Origin: Hydrogenophaga crocea
GTDB taxonomy: Bacteria > Pseudomonadota > Gammaproteobacteria > Burkholderiales > Burkholderiaceae_C
DNA: 64,000 bases
Assembly: GCF_011388215.1 (NCBI RefSeq)
Contig: NZ_CP049989.1
Span: 3,782,001-3,846,000, forward strand
Reading direction: 5' to 3'
Under the pieces are notes generated by a model. That model saw only the letters and a list, made by a program, of their open reading frames with translations, had not been told where the DNA came from and searched no databases. Shown in pieces: positions 17,057 to 25,895 of this stretch (position 1 is its first letter; each line of letters begins with the position of its first letter). The position numbers and the translations under genes are program-made.

Positions 17057-18220
17057 ATGCCCACGCCACGCCCGTCCGCACCGCGCAACCGCTACGACCG
17101 CCTCGAATGGGCCGGCGCCTTCGGCGACCTCGGCACGCTGATCCCGTTCGTGGCCGCCTACATCGGCGTGCTCGGGATCGACCCCTTCGGCGTGCTGTTC
17201 GCGTTCGGCCTGTCCATGGTGGCGTGCGGCCTGGTCTACCGCACGCCCTTTCCGGTGCAGCCCATGAAGGCCATCGGCGCGGTGGCCTCGATCCAGGCGG
17301 TGCAGAGCGCGGTGGTCACGCCCGCCGCGGTGCACGCCGCGGCCTTCGCCACCGGGTTGCTGTGGCTGCTGCTGGGGCTGAGCGGGCTGATGGCCCGGCT
17401 GGCGCGCTGGGTGCCACCAGCGGTGGTGATCGGCATCGTGCTGGGGCTGGGCATGGGTTTCATGCTGCAGGGTGTGCGCATGGCGCTGGGCACGCCGGGG
17501 CAGTGGGGCGTGGCCGCGGTGGGCGCGGGGCTGCTGCTGGCGCTGCGTGGCCAGCGCCGCGTGCCCGCGATGTTCGTGCTGCTGCTGTTCGGCGTGGGCG
17601 TGGGCGCGTGGCAGCGGCCCGAGCTGCTGCAGCAGCTCGCCACCTTCTCGCCGTCGCCGCGGCTGCCGGCCTTTGCGCTCGGCGGCGTCGGCGCCCAGGA
17701 GCTCTTCGTGGGCGTGGTGCTGCTCGCGCTGCCGCAGCTGCCGCTCACGCTGGGCAACGCGGTGATCGCGGTGACCGCCGAGAACAACCGGCTGTTTCCG
17801 CAGCGGCCGGTGAGCGAGGGCCGCGTGGCCGTGTCCACCGGCCTCATGAACCTGTTGGGTGGCGCGGTGGGCGGCGTGCCCATGTGCCACGGCGCGGGCG
17901 GCATGGCCGCGCACGTGGCCTTCGGCGCGCGCACCGGCGGCTCGGTGGTGATCCTGGGCAGCGTGCTGCTGGTGCTCGCGCTGGGCTTCAGCCACGCGGT
18001 TCAGACCTTGTTCGCGCTGTTCCCGCCCGGGGTGCTCGGGCTGATCCTGTTCGCCACCGGCCTGCAGCTCGCGCTGGGCAGCAGCGTGCTGCCCGCGGCG
18101 CGCGGCGAGCGCGCGGTGGTGCTGGCGTGCGCGGGTCTGTGCCTGTGGAACGTGGCCGCGGGCTTCGGCGTGGGCCTGTTGCTGCATGCGCTGTGGCGGC
18201 GAAGCGGCGGGCGCGGCTGA
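17057..18220 (+). CDS. MOT1-type sulfate/molybdate transporter
   Basis: A 387-residue membrane protein with ten to twelve helices, of the putative sulfate/molybdate transporter family related to plant MOT1 and SulP. GDLGTLIPFVAAYIGVLGID, PFPVQPMKAIGAVA and LTLGNAVIAVTAENNRLFP are the family's signatures. GVPMCHGAGGMAAHVAFGART is the conserved second-repeat segment. There is no STAS domain. An upstream ATG at 17009 would add 16 residues. Its TGA abuts the stop of the convergent cytochrome gene, forming TGATCA. Sulfate is the likelier substrate given the neighbours, but molybdate cannot be excluded. Confidence 0.85.
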   Translation: MPTPRPSAPRNRYDRLEWAGAFGDLGTLIPFVAAYIGVLGIDPFGVLFAFGLSMVACGLVYRTPFPVQPMKAIGAVASIQAVQSAVVTPAAVHAAAFATGLLWLLLGLSGLMARLARWVPPAVVIGIVLGLGMGFMLQGVRMALGTPGQWGVAAVGAGLLLALRGQRRVPAMFVLLLFGVGVGAWQRPELLQQLATFSPSPRLPAFALGGVGAQELFVGVVLLALPQLPLTLGNAVIAVTAENNRLFPQRPVSEGRVAVSTGLMNLLGGAVGGVPMCHGAGGMAAHVAFGARTGGSVVILGSVLLVLALGFSHAVQTLFALFPPGVLGLILFATGLQLALGSSVLPAARGERAVVLACAGLCLWNVAAGFGVGLLLHALWRRSGGRG

Positions 18221-19285
18221 TCACAGCGCGCGCAGGAAGGCCAGCAGGGCCTCGGTGTCGGCGGCGTCGAGCGCCACCGGCCGCAGCAGCGGCGAGAGCG
18301 TTTGCGCGCAGGCGTGCAGCGGGTCGCGCTGCGCTTCGGGCCGCCCGCGCGGTTCGCCACCGCCGCGCGTGTACAGGTGCAGCACGCCGCGCAGCGAGCC
18401 GAACAGGCCGTGGTGCATGTAGGGCGCGGTGAGCGCCACGTGGCGCAGACCCGGCGTGCGAAAGCGCCCCACGTCGTCGCAAGCGCCGGTCACGCTGTGG
18501 CGGCCCGTGTCCTGCGAGGGCTCGCCGATGAAGGCGATGCCCAGGGTGTGGAAGCGGCCGTCGCTGAGCGTGGGGCCGAAGTGGCAGTTGGCGCAGCGCG
18601 CGCGGGTGCGGAACAGGTGCAGGCCGCGCAGCGCGGCGTCGCCGAGCGCGCGCGCATCGCCCTGCGCGAAGCGGTCGAAGGCGCTGCGGCGGTGCAGGCC
18701 GCGCTGGTAGGCCGCGAGCGCTTCGCCGAGCAGCGCCGGGCCGTTCGCCGCGTCGGCGCCCAGCGCGCGCCAGCGTCGCGCATCACCGGGCGCCTGTGCC
18801 ACGGCGCGCCACGCGGCCGCGAGCGAGGGCTGGCCCATCTCGCGCGCATCGGTGAGCGCACGCAGCGACTGCGCCGCGAGCGAGTCGCTCGCGCCGTCCC
18901 AGCCCCAGGACGCGCGGGCCGCGACGTCGAGCAGGCCCGGCGGGTTGCGCAGGCCCCGGCGGCCGTGCACACCCGCGGCGCGCGCTGTGCGCACGGTCCA
19001 GCCCTGGTCGGGGCGGTGGCAGCTGGCGCAGGCCACGCGGCCCGTGGCCGACAGGCGCGGGTCGTGGAACAGGCGCTCGCCCAGGCGCGCGAGCGCGGCC
19101 TCCCGGCCGGTGGGCGCAGGCGGTGCGGGCAGCGCGCCGAGCTCCACGAAGGCCACGCCGGGGTCGATCGTGGGCGCGGGCCAGGTGGCGGGCGGGCCCG
19201 CGTAGGCGCGCCGCAAGCCCTCGTCGGCCGGTGCCGCCGAAGCGCCGCACAGCAGCGCGAGCGCGCAGGCCAGGGGCTTGAACAC
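18221..19285 (-). CDS. MauG/CcpA-type dihaem cytochrome c
   Basis: A 354-residue periplasmic dihaem protein with a signal peptide (MFKPLACALALLCGASAAPA). It has two haem c sites: CASCHRPD in the N-terminal domain and CANCHFGP in the C-terminal domain. GERLFHDPRLSATGRVACASC is typical of cytochrome c peroxidase/MauG proteins. TPGLRHVALTAPYMHHGLF carries the distal haem ligand region. It starts with GTG 13 bases behind the solute-binding gene, so the two form an operon. The partner substrate is unknown; MauG-like proteins oxidise protein cofactors or use peroxide. Confidence 0.85.
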   Translation of the reverse strand: MFKPLACALALLCGASAAPADEGLRRAYAGPPATWPAPTIDPGVAFVELGALPAPPAPTGREAALARLGERLFHDPRLSATGRVACASCHRPDQGWTVRTARAAGVHGRRGLRNPPGLLDVAARASWGWDGASDSLAAQSLRALTDAREMGQPSLAAAWRAVAQAPGDARRWRALGADAANGPALLGEALAAYQRGLHRRSAFDRFAQGDARALGDAALRGLHLFRTRARCANCHFGPTLSDGRFHTLGIAFIGEPSQDTGRHSVTGACDDVGRFRTPGLRHVALTAPYMHHGLFGSLRGVLHLYTRGGGEPRGRPEAQRDPLHACAQTLSPLLRPVALDAADTEALLAFLRAL

Positions 19286-19298
19286 GGCGGTGCGCGCC

Positions 19299-20102
19299 TC
19301 AGTGGCAGTCCGGCCCGGTCTGGTCGAAATAGACCTCGAAGGCCACGTTCGAGGCCCAGGTCTGGCGCCGCCGCGCCCACTGCGGCGGGTCGTCGAGCGC
19401 GGCGACGGCGGCGCGCACCGGCACGTCGAGCGCTGCGCGCGCGGGCGACAAGCGCAGCCAGAGCGCGTCCGGCGCGGTGGCGGGCAGGCCGGCCGCGAAC
19501 TTGGCCCATTCCTTCTGCGACAGCAGCGGCGCGAGCTGTGCGTGATCGAGCAGGGCCGCGTCGCAGCCGCCCGTGCGCACCTGCACCAGCGCCTGTGCAG
19601 GCGCGGCGAGCACGCGCAGCCGGGCGCCCAGGCGCTCGGCCCGGGCTTGCGCAGCGCGGTTGTCGGCCGAGGTGCAGACCACGCGCCCGCGCAGGTCCTC
19701 CCAGCGGCGCACCGGCGTGTCGGCGCGCATGGACACGCCCAGGCCCGAGCGGTAGCCCGTGGCGATGCCCGTGGCCGCGTGCGCGTCGCCGCGCCCGAGC
19801 ACCAGGTCGACCTCGCCGCGCTGCAGCGCGGCGGCCTGTGCCTCGGGCGCCAGCGGCACCAGCGTGAGCGCGGCGCCCAGGCGCTGCGCGAGTTCCTTCG
19901 CGTAGACCGCCTCGAAGCCGCCGCTGGTGTAGTCGCGCTCGCCGGTGCTCACCGGCAGCGCGCCGGGGGCCACGCCCACGCGCAGCGTGGCCGGCGGTGG
20001 CGCGGGATCGGGCGCGCGCGCGGCCACGGCCAGCGCGGCGAGGGCCGCGGCCGCCGACAGCCAGGGCAGCGCGCGGCGCAAGAAGGGGATGGGGCTCGTC
20101 AT
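19299..20102 (-). CDS. Periplasmic solute-binding protein, family 3
   Basis: A 267-residue exported protein with an N-terminal hydrophobic signal (LPWLSAAAALAALAVAA). The mature part opens with LRVGVAPGALPVST and continues with GGFEAVYAKELAQRLGAALTLV, GEVDLVLGRGDA and RRWEDLRGRVVCTSADN. These are the order and spacing of SBP_bac_3 proteins. No cognate permease lies in its operon. Instead it precedes a dihaem cytochrome by 13 bases, an arrangement also known for binding-like proteins attached to redox systems. It is divergent from the ABC operon at 20338. Ligand unknown. Confidence 0.8.
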   Translation of the reverse strand: MTSPIPFLRRALPWLSAAAALAALAVAARAPDPAPPPATLRVGVAPGALPVSTGERDYTSGGFEAVYAKELAQRLGAALTLVPLAPEAQAAALQRGEVDLVLGRGDAHAATGIATGYRSGLGVSMRADTPVRRWEDLRGRVVCTSADNRAAQARAERLGARLRVLAAPAQALVQVRTGGCDAALLDHAQLAPLLSQKEWAKFAAGLPATAPDALWLRLSPARAALDVPVRAAVAALDDPPQWARRRQTWASNVAFEVYFDQTGPDCH

Positions 20103-20337
20103 GGCGCGGCGAGTGTGGGGCGCGGCGCGTGCGGGCCCAAGCGCGTTATGCGCATATGCAATCGCGGCGCTGATTCGCGCAGCAGCATGGGCGATTTGCT
20201 TCGTTGGCGCGGCGCGCCCGGCCACGAAGAATGGCCGCCAGCCCCGGGCCCGTGTGGGCCGGGGGGAGGAGGCGGCGTGGCGCGTGTGGGGCGCGCCACG
20301 CCCGCGTCTGACCACACCCCTGTTTCTGGAGAGACCC

Positions 20338-21399
20338 ATGACCCATCCGCTTTTCCGCCGCGCCGCCGCCGCGCTCGCGCTCGGCCTCATCGCCCCCCTG
20401 GGCACGGCCAGCGCCGAGGTGCTGCCCTCGATCAACCTGCAGCTCACGCCCTGGACCGTGGTGGCGCGCGAGAAAGGCATCTTCAAGGAGGAGTTCGGCA
20501 AGGTCGGCACCCGGGAGGTCAACCTGATCGCCTCGGGCGGCGCCGAACTCATCGGCGCGGAAACCGCGGCCGTGAGCAAGGGCGCGATCTCGATCGCGCA
20601 GCGCATGATCTACCCGGCCACGGTGCACCGCGCCAACGGCCTGGACGGCGTGATCGTCTGGGTGTCGGAGCCATCCAACCGCTACCGCGCGCCGGTGCTG
20701 GCCGCGGCCTCGAACAAATCGGTGAACACGCTGGCCGACCTCGACGGCAAGAAGTTCGGCAGCAGCCGCATCAGCTGCTACTGGTCGGCGCCCACCGAGG
20801 CGCTCAACGCCGTGGGCCTGCCGCTGGACACGCGCCAGACCAAGGGCCGCGTGCGCTACGAGTCGATCGACAACGCCTCGGTGGCGCTGTCGGCCGTGCT
20901 CTCGGGCGCGACCGACGCCACCACCACCCACCTGGCCGCGGGCAACGCCACCGGCGCGTGGCTCTCGGGCAAGTTCAAGGTGGTGGGCCACGTGCCCGAC
21001 GACGGCGTGTACGTGAACCACGCGGGCCGCGTCACCTACTTCGCCAAGCGCGAGTTCGTGAACAAGTACCCCGAGGCGGTGAAGGCCTTCCTGGCCTCGC
21101 GCGAACGCGCCATGGCCTGGACCCTGGACAACGTGGACGAGGCCGCGAAGATCGTGGCGCGCGAGCTGCGCCTGCCGATCGAGGTGGCCAAGTTCCAGAT
21201 CACGCACCTGGGCCAGTGGGAGTTCATGTCGGGCGAGCCCAATGCCGAGCGCGCCCGCCACTCCATCAAGACCTTCATCGACTATTACGTGAAGCAGGGC
21301 GACGACATCCTCGGCGAGCGCCGCCTGACCCCGCAGCAGATCGACGCCTTCGTCGACGGCCGCTTCTTCGTCGGCGGCACGCACTCGATCTACCAATGA
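20338..21399 (+). CDS. ABC transporter substrate-binding protein, nitrate/sulfonate/taurine type
   Basis: A 353-residue exported binding protein with a signal ending near GTASAE. SINLQLTPWTVVAREKGIF is the NMT1/SsuA-type start of the mature protein, and GKKFGSSRISCYWSA lies in the hinge region. GGAGAGACCC precedes the ATG. It overlaps the permease start by 4 bases. The ligand is probably a sulfonate, sulfate ester or similar compound, because of the surrounding sulfur genes. It is clearly different from the two SsuA proteins at 31165 and 34229. Confidence 0.85.
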   Translation: MTHPLFRRAAAALALGLIAPLGTASAEVLPSINLQLTPWTVVAREKGIFKEEFGKVGTREVNLIASGGAELIGAETAAVSKGAISIAQRMIYPATVHRANGLDGVIVWVSEPSNRYRAPVLAAASNKSVNTLADLDGKKFGSSRISCYWSAPTEALNAVGLPLDTRQTKGRVRYESIDNASVALSAVLSGATDATTTHLAAGNATGAWLSGKFKVVGHVPDDGVYVNHAGRVTYFAKREFVNKYPEAVKAFLASRERAMAWTLDNVDEAAKIVARELRLPIEVAKFQITHLGQWEFMSGEPNAERARHSIKTFIDYYVKQGDDILGERRLTPQQIDAFVDGRFFVGGTHSIYQ

Positions 21400-22235
21400 G
21401 CAACAGCCTCGCTTTCGACCTGGGCGATCCCGCGCTCGCCCGCCCCGTGCCGCTGCTGCCCCGGCTGCGGCGCTGGTTCCACCCGGGCCGCCTGATCGGC
21501 TTCGTGCTGCCGCTGGGCGTGCTGCTGCTGTGGCAACTCGCGGCCAGCCGGCAGTGGATCGACCCGGTGTTCCTGCCCGAACCGGCGAAGGTGGTGCAGG
21601 CCTTCTTCAAGATGCTGGCCGAGCAGAAGCTGCTGCTCGACTTCGGCGTCAGCCTGGCCATCGTGTCGCAGGGTTTCGCGTACGGCGCGGGTGCCGCACT
21701 GCTGCTGGGCATCGGCGCGGGCCTGTCGCGGCGCTTCGAGCAATTCCTCTCGCCCACCTTCGACACCATCCGCCACATCCCGGGCATCGCCTGGTTCCCG
21801 CTGATCGTGCTCTGGCTGGGCCTGGGCGCACCGGCCAAGATCCTGGTGATCGCCAAGTCGGTGTTCTTCCCGGTGTTCCTCAACACGCTGCAGGGCATCC
21901 GCAACGTGGACAAGGCGCACATCGAGCTCGCGCAGGTGCTCACGCTCACGCGCTGGCAGCTGGTGCGCAAGATCGTCCTGCCCTCGGCCATGCCCACCAT
22001 CCTGGTGTCGCTGCGCTACGCGGCGGGCCTGGCCTGGGCGCTGGTGGTGGTGGCCGAGGGCCTGAGCGGGCTCGAAGGCCTGGGCTTCCTGATCTTTCGC
22101 GCACAGGGCCTGCTGCTGACCGACCAGTTGCTGGTCTGCATGGTGGTGATCGGCCTGGTGGGCTTCGCGATCGACCGCGGCATGTTCCTGCTGCAGCGCC
22201 GCGTGCTGCGCTGGAAACAGGGCTTCGAAGGCTGA
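21396..22235 (+). CDS. ABC transporter permease, SsuC/TauC type
   Basis: A 279-residue inner-membrane permease with six helices. The EAA coupling loop is in HIELAQVLTLTRWQLVRKIVLP. RHIPGIAWFPLIVLWLGLG is a hallmark of the nitrate/sulfonate/taurine permease family. It overlaps the binding-protein gene by 4 bases (ATGA) and lies 14 bases before the ATPase gene. Confidence 0.9.
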   Translation: MSNSLAFDLGDPALARPVPLLPRLRRWFHPGRLIGFVLPLGVLLLWQLAASRQWIDPVFLPEPAKVVQAFFKMLAEQKLLLDFGVSLAIVSQGFAYGAGAALLLGIGAGLSRRFEQFLSPTFDTIRHIPGIAWFPLIVLWLGLGAPAKILVIAKSVFFPVFLNTLQGIRNVDKAHIELAQVLTLTRWQLVRKIVLPSAMPTILVSLRYAAGLAWALVVVAEGLSGLEGLGFLIFRAQGLLLTDQLLVCMVVIGLVGFAIDRGMFLLQRRVLRWKQGFEG

Positions 22236-22249
22236 AAAAGGAGATTGCC

Positions 22250-23026
22250 ATGGCAGAACCCGGTCGCCTCGAAGTCAAGGGCGTCTCCAAGCGCTACACC
22301 ACCCCCGGCAGGCCGCCGCTCGACGTGCTCGTGAACGCGGGCTTCGACGTCGAACCCGGCGCCTTCGTGTCCATCGTGGGCCCGAGCGGCTGCGGCAAGT
22401 CCACGCTGCTGCGGCTGATCGCGGGCCTCGACCCCGATCACCAGGGCGAGATCCGGCTGCACGGCGAGCGCATCGTGGGCACCAGCCTGTCGCGCGGCAT
22501 CGTGTTCCAGGACCACCGCCTGCTGCCCTGGCTCACGCTCGAACAGAACGTGGGCCTTGCGCTGATCAACGCGGGCCTCACGCCAGGGCAGCAGCGCCAG
22601 GCGGTGCAGCAGCACATCGACCTCGTGGGCCTGCAGGGCTTCGAGAAGGCCTGGCCGCACCAGCTCTCGGGCGGCATGGCGCAGCGCGGCGCGATCGCGC
22701 GCGGTCTGGTGGGCCAGCCCGAGATCCTGCTGCTCGACGAGCCGCTGGGCGCGCTCGACGCGCTCACGCGCGTGCGGCTGCAGGAGGAGCTGCAGCGCAT
22801 CTGGCGCGCCGAGGGCGTGACCATGATCCTCGTGACGCACGACGTGGACGAGGCGCTGTTCCTGAGCGACGAGGTGATCGTGATGAACGCCAACCCCGGC
22901 CGCATCGTGAAGCAACTGCGCGTGGACCTGCCGCGCCCGCGCGACCGCGTGAGCCCGGCCTTCGCGGCGCTCAAGCGCGAGGTGCTCGAGGCCATGCACG
23001 AGCAGCCCGCGCCCGTGGCGGCCTGA
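22250..23026 (+). CDS. ABC transporter ATPase, SsuB/TauB type
   Basis: A 258-residue ATPase with Walker A GPSGCGKST, Q-loop FQDHRLLPWLT, signature LSGGMAQRGAIARGL and Walker [26 protein letters not shown] seven bases before the ATG sets the start. It belongs with the permease upstream. Its stop and the start of the TPR gene share one base (TGATG). Confidence 0.9.
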   Translation: MAEPGRLEVKGVSKRYTTPGRPPLDVLVNAGFDVEPGAFVSIVGPSGCGKSTLLRLIAGLDPDHQGEIRLHGERIVGTSLSRGIVFQDHRLLPWLTLEQNVGLALINAGLTPGQQRQAVQQHIDLVGLQGFEKAWPHQLSGGMAQRGAIARGLVGQPEILLLDEPLGALDALTRVRLQEELQRIWRAEGVTMILVTHDVDEALFLSDEVIVMNANPGRIVKQLRVDLPRPRDRVSPAFAALKREVLEAMHEQPAPVAA

Positions 23027-23499
23027 TGCGCTGCCCGACCCGGCGCACCGCGCGGGCCGCGGCGTCCGCGGCCCTGCTCGCCGCGGCCCTGTCGTGTGCG
23101 CACGCGGCCGGGCCGCCGCCTTCGTCGGACCTGCCCGACCTCGCGCCGCTGCGCGCCCAGGTTTACGCGGGCGAGTACGCGCGCGCCTGGCCGCGGCTCA
23201 CCGCGCTTGCGCGCACCGTGCACCACGCCGAGCTCTACAACCTGCTGGGCTACACCGCGCGCCAGATGCGCCGCTTCGACGAGGCCGCGCACTGGTACCG
23301 AGAGGCCCTGCTGTACGACCCCGAGCACCGCGGCGCGCTCGAGTACCAGGGCGAGCTGTTCCTCGCCCTCGGCGATGTCGCGGCCGCGCAGCGCAACCTG
23401 CGCTACCTGGAGCTGCTGTGCGGCACCGGGTGCCGCGAGTACCGGCTGCTCAGGCAGGTGCTGGACGCCGCGGTGCCGTCCGCGCCGGCGGCGCGCTGA
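23026..23499 (+). CDS. Exported tetratricopeptide-repeat protein
   Basis: A 157-residue protein with an N-terminal signal (ALLAAALSCAHAAG) and about two TPR units in residues 65-130: LYNLLGYTARQMRRFDEAAHWYREALLYDP, then a second repeat ending in LRYLELLC. A Cys pair (LCGTGC) follows. It is the last gene of the ABC operon, joined by a one-base overlap. The last 50 bases overlap the end of the convergent FAD gene. TPR proteins act as scaffolds; here one could assist the transporter or a periplasmic enzyme. Confidence 0.8.
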   Translation: MRCPTRRTARAAASAALLAAALSCAHAAGPPPSSDLPDLAPLRAQVYAGEYARAWPRLTALARTVHHAELYNLLGYTARQMRRFDEAAHWYREALLYDPEHRGALEYQGELFLALGDVAAAQRNLRYLELLCGTGCREYRLLRQVLDAAVPSAPAAR

Positions 23500-24928
23500 C
23501 CGAGCCCCCCAGCGCGGCCAGCAGCCCCGGCACCATGCGGTGGATCTGCGCCGCGATGTACATCGCGCCGCCCGGGTCGCCGAAGGTGCCCAGCGTGGGC
23601 GGGCCGACCAGGCGCAGGTGCTCGCGCGCCGCGCCGTCGCGGCCGATCGGGCGGCATTGCGCGTCCACCGCATAGCCCACGCCCACGGCGTCGGCTTGCA
23701 GCCAGCCCTGGGCCACGAGCGAGCGCAGCAGGGGGTTGCCCGCGGTGCGCGAGGCCACGTCCAGGCCGGTGCAGTTCACCACCGCGTCGAAGCGCGCCGG
23801 GTGCGGCGCGTCGGCGCACGCGGCCTGCAGCTGCGCCACCAGCGTCCGGCCCTCGGCACGCAGGCCACGCAGTCGCGCGGCCAGCGGCTGCACCCGGCCC
23901 GCGGCGATGGCCGCGTTCACGATGGCCTCGGTGGGCGGCGGCGAGCGGAAGCGGTGCACGTCGTACCAGGGCCGCAGTCGGCGCAGGAAGCGCTGCTGCT
24001 GCGCCAGCGGCAGGCGCGGCCAGAGCTGCCACACGGTGTCTCGCAGCGCGTCGAAGTCGGGGTACCAGTGACCACCGGCCGCGCGCACCTGGGCGCGCAG
24101 CGCGCGGAGCCAGGCGCGCGCGCTGGGCTCGGCCTGCAGCAGCCAGTCGGGCGCGGGGCCGAGCACACGGTCGAGGTTGTCGCGGCCCTCGGGCACCGGC
24201 AGCGGGCCGCTGAAGGGCGGCTGCGGGCGCGGCCGCAGGCCGCGGCGCGACAGCAGCACCGCGCCGCCCGCGTGCCCCTGGCGCTCCAGGGTGCAGACCA
24301 CGTCGAGCGCGGTGAGCCCGCTGCCGATCACGAGCACGCGCGCGCTGCGCGGGATGTGGCGCAGGCGCTCGGTGTCGAGCGGGTTCTCGATCACGCCCGG
24401 GTGCGCGGCCAGCGCCGGTTCGAGCGGCGCGGGCAGGCGCGGCAGCGCATTGCCGGTGGCCAGCAGCAGCAGGTCGGCGGCGATGGTCTGGCCCTGGTCG
24501 GTGAGCACCACGGTTTCGGCGCCGCGCTGCAGCGCGCCGATCGCGCGCGCCTGCACCGTGTGCAGCGTGCTGCCCGAGGGTGTGGCCTGCGCGTGCACGC
24601 GCACCTGGTCTTCGAGGTAGGCGCCGAACACGGCGCGCCGCACGAAGGCCGCCCCGCTGGGCTGCCGCGCGCGCGGGTCGTGGTCGAACACGCCGTGCGC
24701 CTCGCACCAGCGCGTGAAGTGGCCGCCGTCGAGCGGGTCCACCGAGTGCACCCAGGTCGGTCCGTTGAGGCGGTGGTCGGGGTCGTGCGTGGCATAGGCC
24801 AGGCCCGGCCCGATCCGCTCGCGCGCCTCGATCAGCGTGATGGCCAGCGGCGCCGGGCTGCGCCGCACGAGCTGCACCGCCGCGCTCACGCCGGTGAAGC
24901 CGCCGCCCACGATCGCGATGCGCTTCAT
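23450..24928 (-). CDS. FAD/NAD(P)-binding protein, possible oxidoreductase
   Basis: A 492-residue flavoprotein-like enzyme. The N-terminal dinucleotide motif is IAIVGGGFTGVSAAVQL. Other family features are ARERIGPGLAYATHDPDHRLN, LLLATGNALPRLP and a second nucleotide site VLVIGSGLTALDVVCTL near residue 205. This matches the FAD-NAD(P)-binding family that includes HcaR/YdhS-like proteins of unknown function. Its ATG overlaps the stop of cysB (ATGA), so it is co-translated with the regulator. A role in the sulfur pathway is suggested by context only. Substrate unknown. Confidence 0.75.
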   Translation of the reverse strand: MKRIAIVGGGFTGVSAAVQLVRRSPAPLAITLIEARERIGPGLAYATHDPDHRLNGPTWVHSVDPLDGGHFTRWCEAHGVFDHDPRARQPSGAAFVRRAVFGAYLEDQVRVHAQATPSGSTLHTVQARAIGALQRGAETVVLTDQGQTIAADLLLLATGNALPRLPAPLEPALAAHPGVIENPLDTERLRHIPRSARVLVIGSGLTALDVVCTLERQGHAGGAVLLSRRGLRPRPQPPFSGPLPVPEGRDNLDRVLGPAPDWLLQAEPSARAWLRALRAQVRAAGGHWYPDFDALRDTVWQLWPRLPLAQQQRFLRRLRPWYDVHRFRSPPPTEAIVNAAIAAGRVQPLAARLRGLRAEGRTLVAQLQAACADAPHPARFDAVVNCTGLDVASRTAGNPLLRSLVAQGWLQADAVGVGYAVDAQCRPIGRDGAAREHLRLVGPPTLGTFGDPGGAMYIAAQIHRMVPGLLAALGGSVSAPPARTAPRRPAPA

Positions 24929-25887
24929 GCGCTGGTCACCGCTTCGGTCGTCGCCTCGGCGCCGATGGCCAGCGCCAGCGCGTCCTCGACCACCGCGCGG
25001 GTGAGGCTGGGCGCGAAGTGCTCGATGAAGGCGAACGCGTAGCCGCGCAGCAGGCTGCCGCGGCGCACCGCGAGCCGGGTCACGTTGATCTCGAACAGGT
25101 GGCGGGCGTCGATGGCCTGCAAGGGGCGGTCGCGCTCGGGATCGACCGCGATCGAGGCCACGATGCCCACACCCATGCCGAGCTCCACGTAGGTCTTGAT
25201 CACGTCGGCGTCCATGGCGGTGATGACCACGTCGGGCCGCAGGCCCGCGCGCGCGAACGCGTCGTCGATGTGCGAGCGGCCGGTGTAGCCGCGGTCGTAG
25301 GTGATGATGGGAAAGGCGGCGAGCCGCTCCAGGCTCGGCGGCCCGCCGTGCAGCAAGGGGTGGTCGTGCGGCACCACGATGCTGTGCGTCCAGCGGTAGC
25401 AGGGCAGGGTCACGAGCTGCGGGTAGCCCGCGAGCGCCTCGGTGGCGATGCCGATGTCGGCCTCGCCGCCGAGCAGCATTTCGGCCACCTGCTTGGGCGA
25501 GCCCTGGTGCAGGTTGAGCGTGACCTGCGGGTAGTGCTGACGGAAGTCGCGCACCGCGTGCGGCAGCGCGTAGCGCGCCTGCGAGTGCGTGGCCGCGATC
25601 GAGAGCGTGCCCTCGGCGCGGTCCACGAACTCGCGCCCCGCCACGCGCAGGTTCTCGGCCTCCTGCAACAGCCGCTCCACGATGGGCACGAGCACGCGGC
25701 CGGGCTCGGTGAGGCCGGTGAGCCGCTTGCCCGCGCGCGCGAAGATGGTGATGCCGAGCTCGTCCTCGAGTTCGCGGATCTGCCGGCTCACGCCGGGCTG
25801 CGAGGTGTAGAGCATGGCGGCCACCTCGGTGAGGTTGAAGCCGCAGCGCACCGCCTCGCGCACCGAGCGCAGTTGCTGGAAGTTCAT
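24925..25887 (-). CDS. cysB: CysB-type LysR regulator of sulfur metabolism
   Basis: A 320-residue LysR regulator. The N-terminal MNFQQLRSVREAVRCGFNLTEVA and helix-turn-helix MLYTSQPGVSRQIRELE are typical of CysB/Cbl. The inducer domain has IAATHSQARYALP (the CysB TTHTQARY region), GEADIGIATEAL and VIVDADVIKTYVELGMGVGI-like spacing. CysB activates sulfur uptake genes and responds to N-acetylserine or sulfate. Here it is the fifteenth of sixteen genes in a sulfur unit that starts with its own probable operator at 37266. It lies 8 bases after fccB. Confidence 0.92.
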   Translation of the reverse strand: MNFQQLRSVREAVRCGFNLTEVAAMLYTSQPGVSRQIRELEDELGITIFARAGKRLTGLTEPGRVLVPIVERLLQEAENLRVAGREFVDRAEGTLSIAATHSQARYALPHAVRDFRQHYPQVTLNLHQGSPKQVAEMLLGGEADIGIATEALAGYPQLVTLPCYRWTHSIVVPHDHPLLHGGPPSLERLAAFPIITYDRGYTGRSHIDDAFARAGLRPDVVITAMDADVIKTYVELGMGVGIVASIAVDPERDRPLQAIDARHLFEINVTRLAVRRGSLLRGYAFAFIEHFAPSLTRAVVEDALALAIGAEATTEAVTSA

Positions 25888-25895
25888 CGGGCGGC

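Noticed and set aside
20130..20170. A possible fourth CysB site in the divergent region before the ABC operon
   Set aside because: It keeps only CATA, GCAA and TTCG with a one-base shift, far weaker than the three aligned sites.
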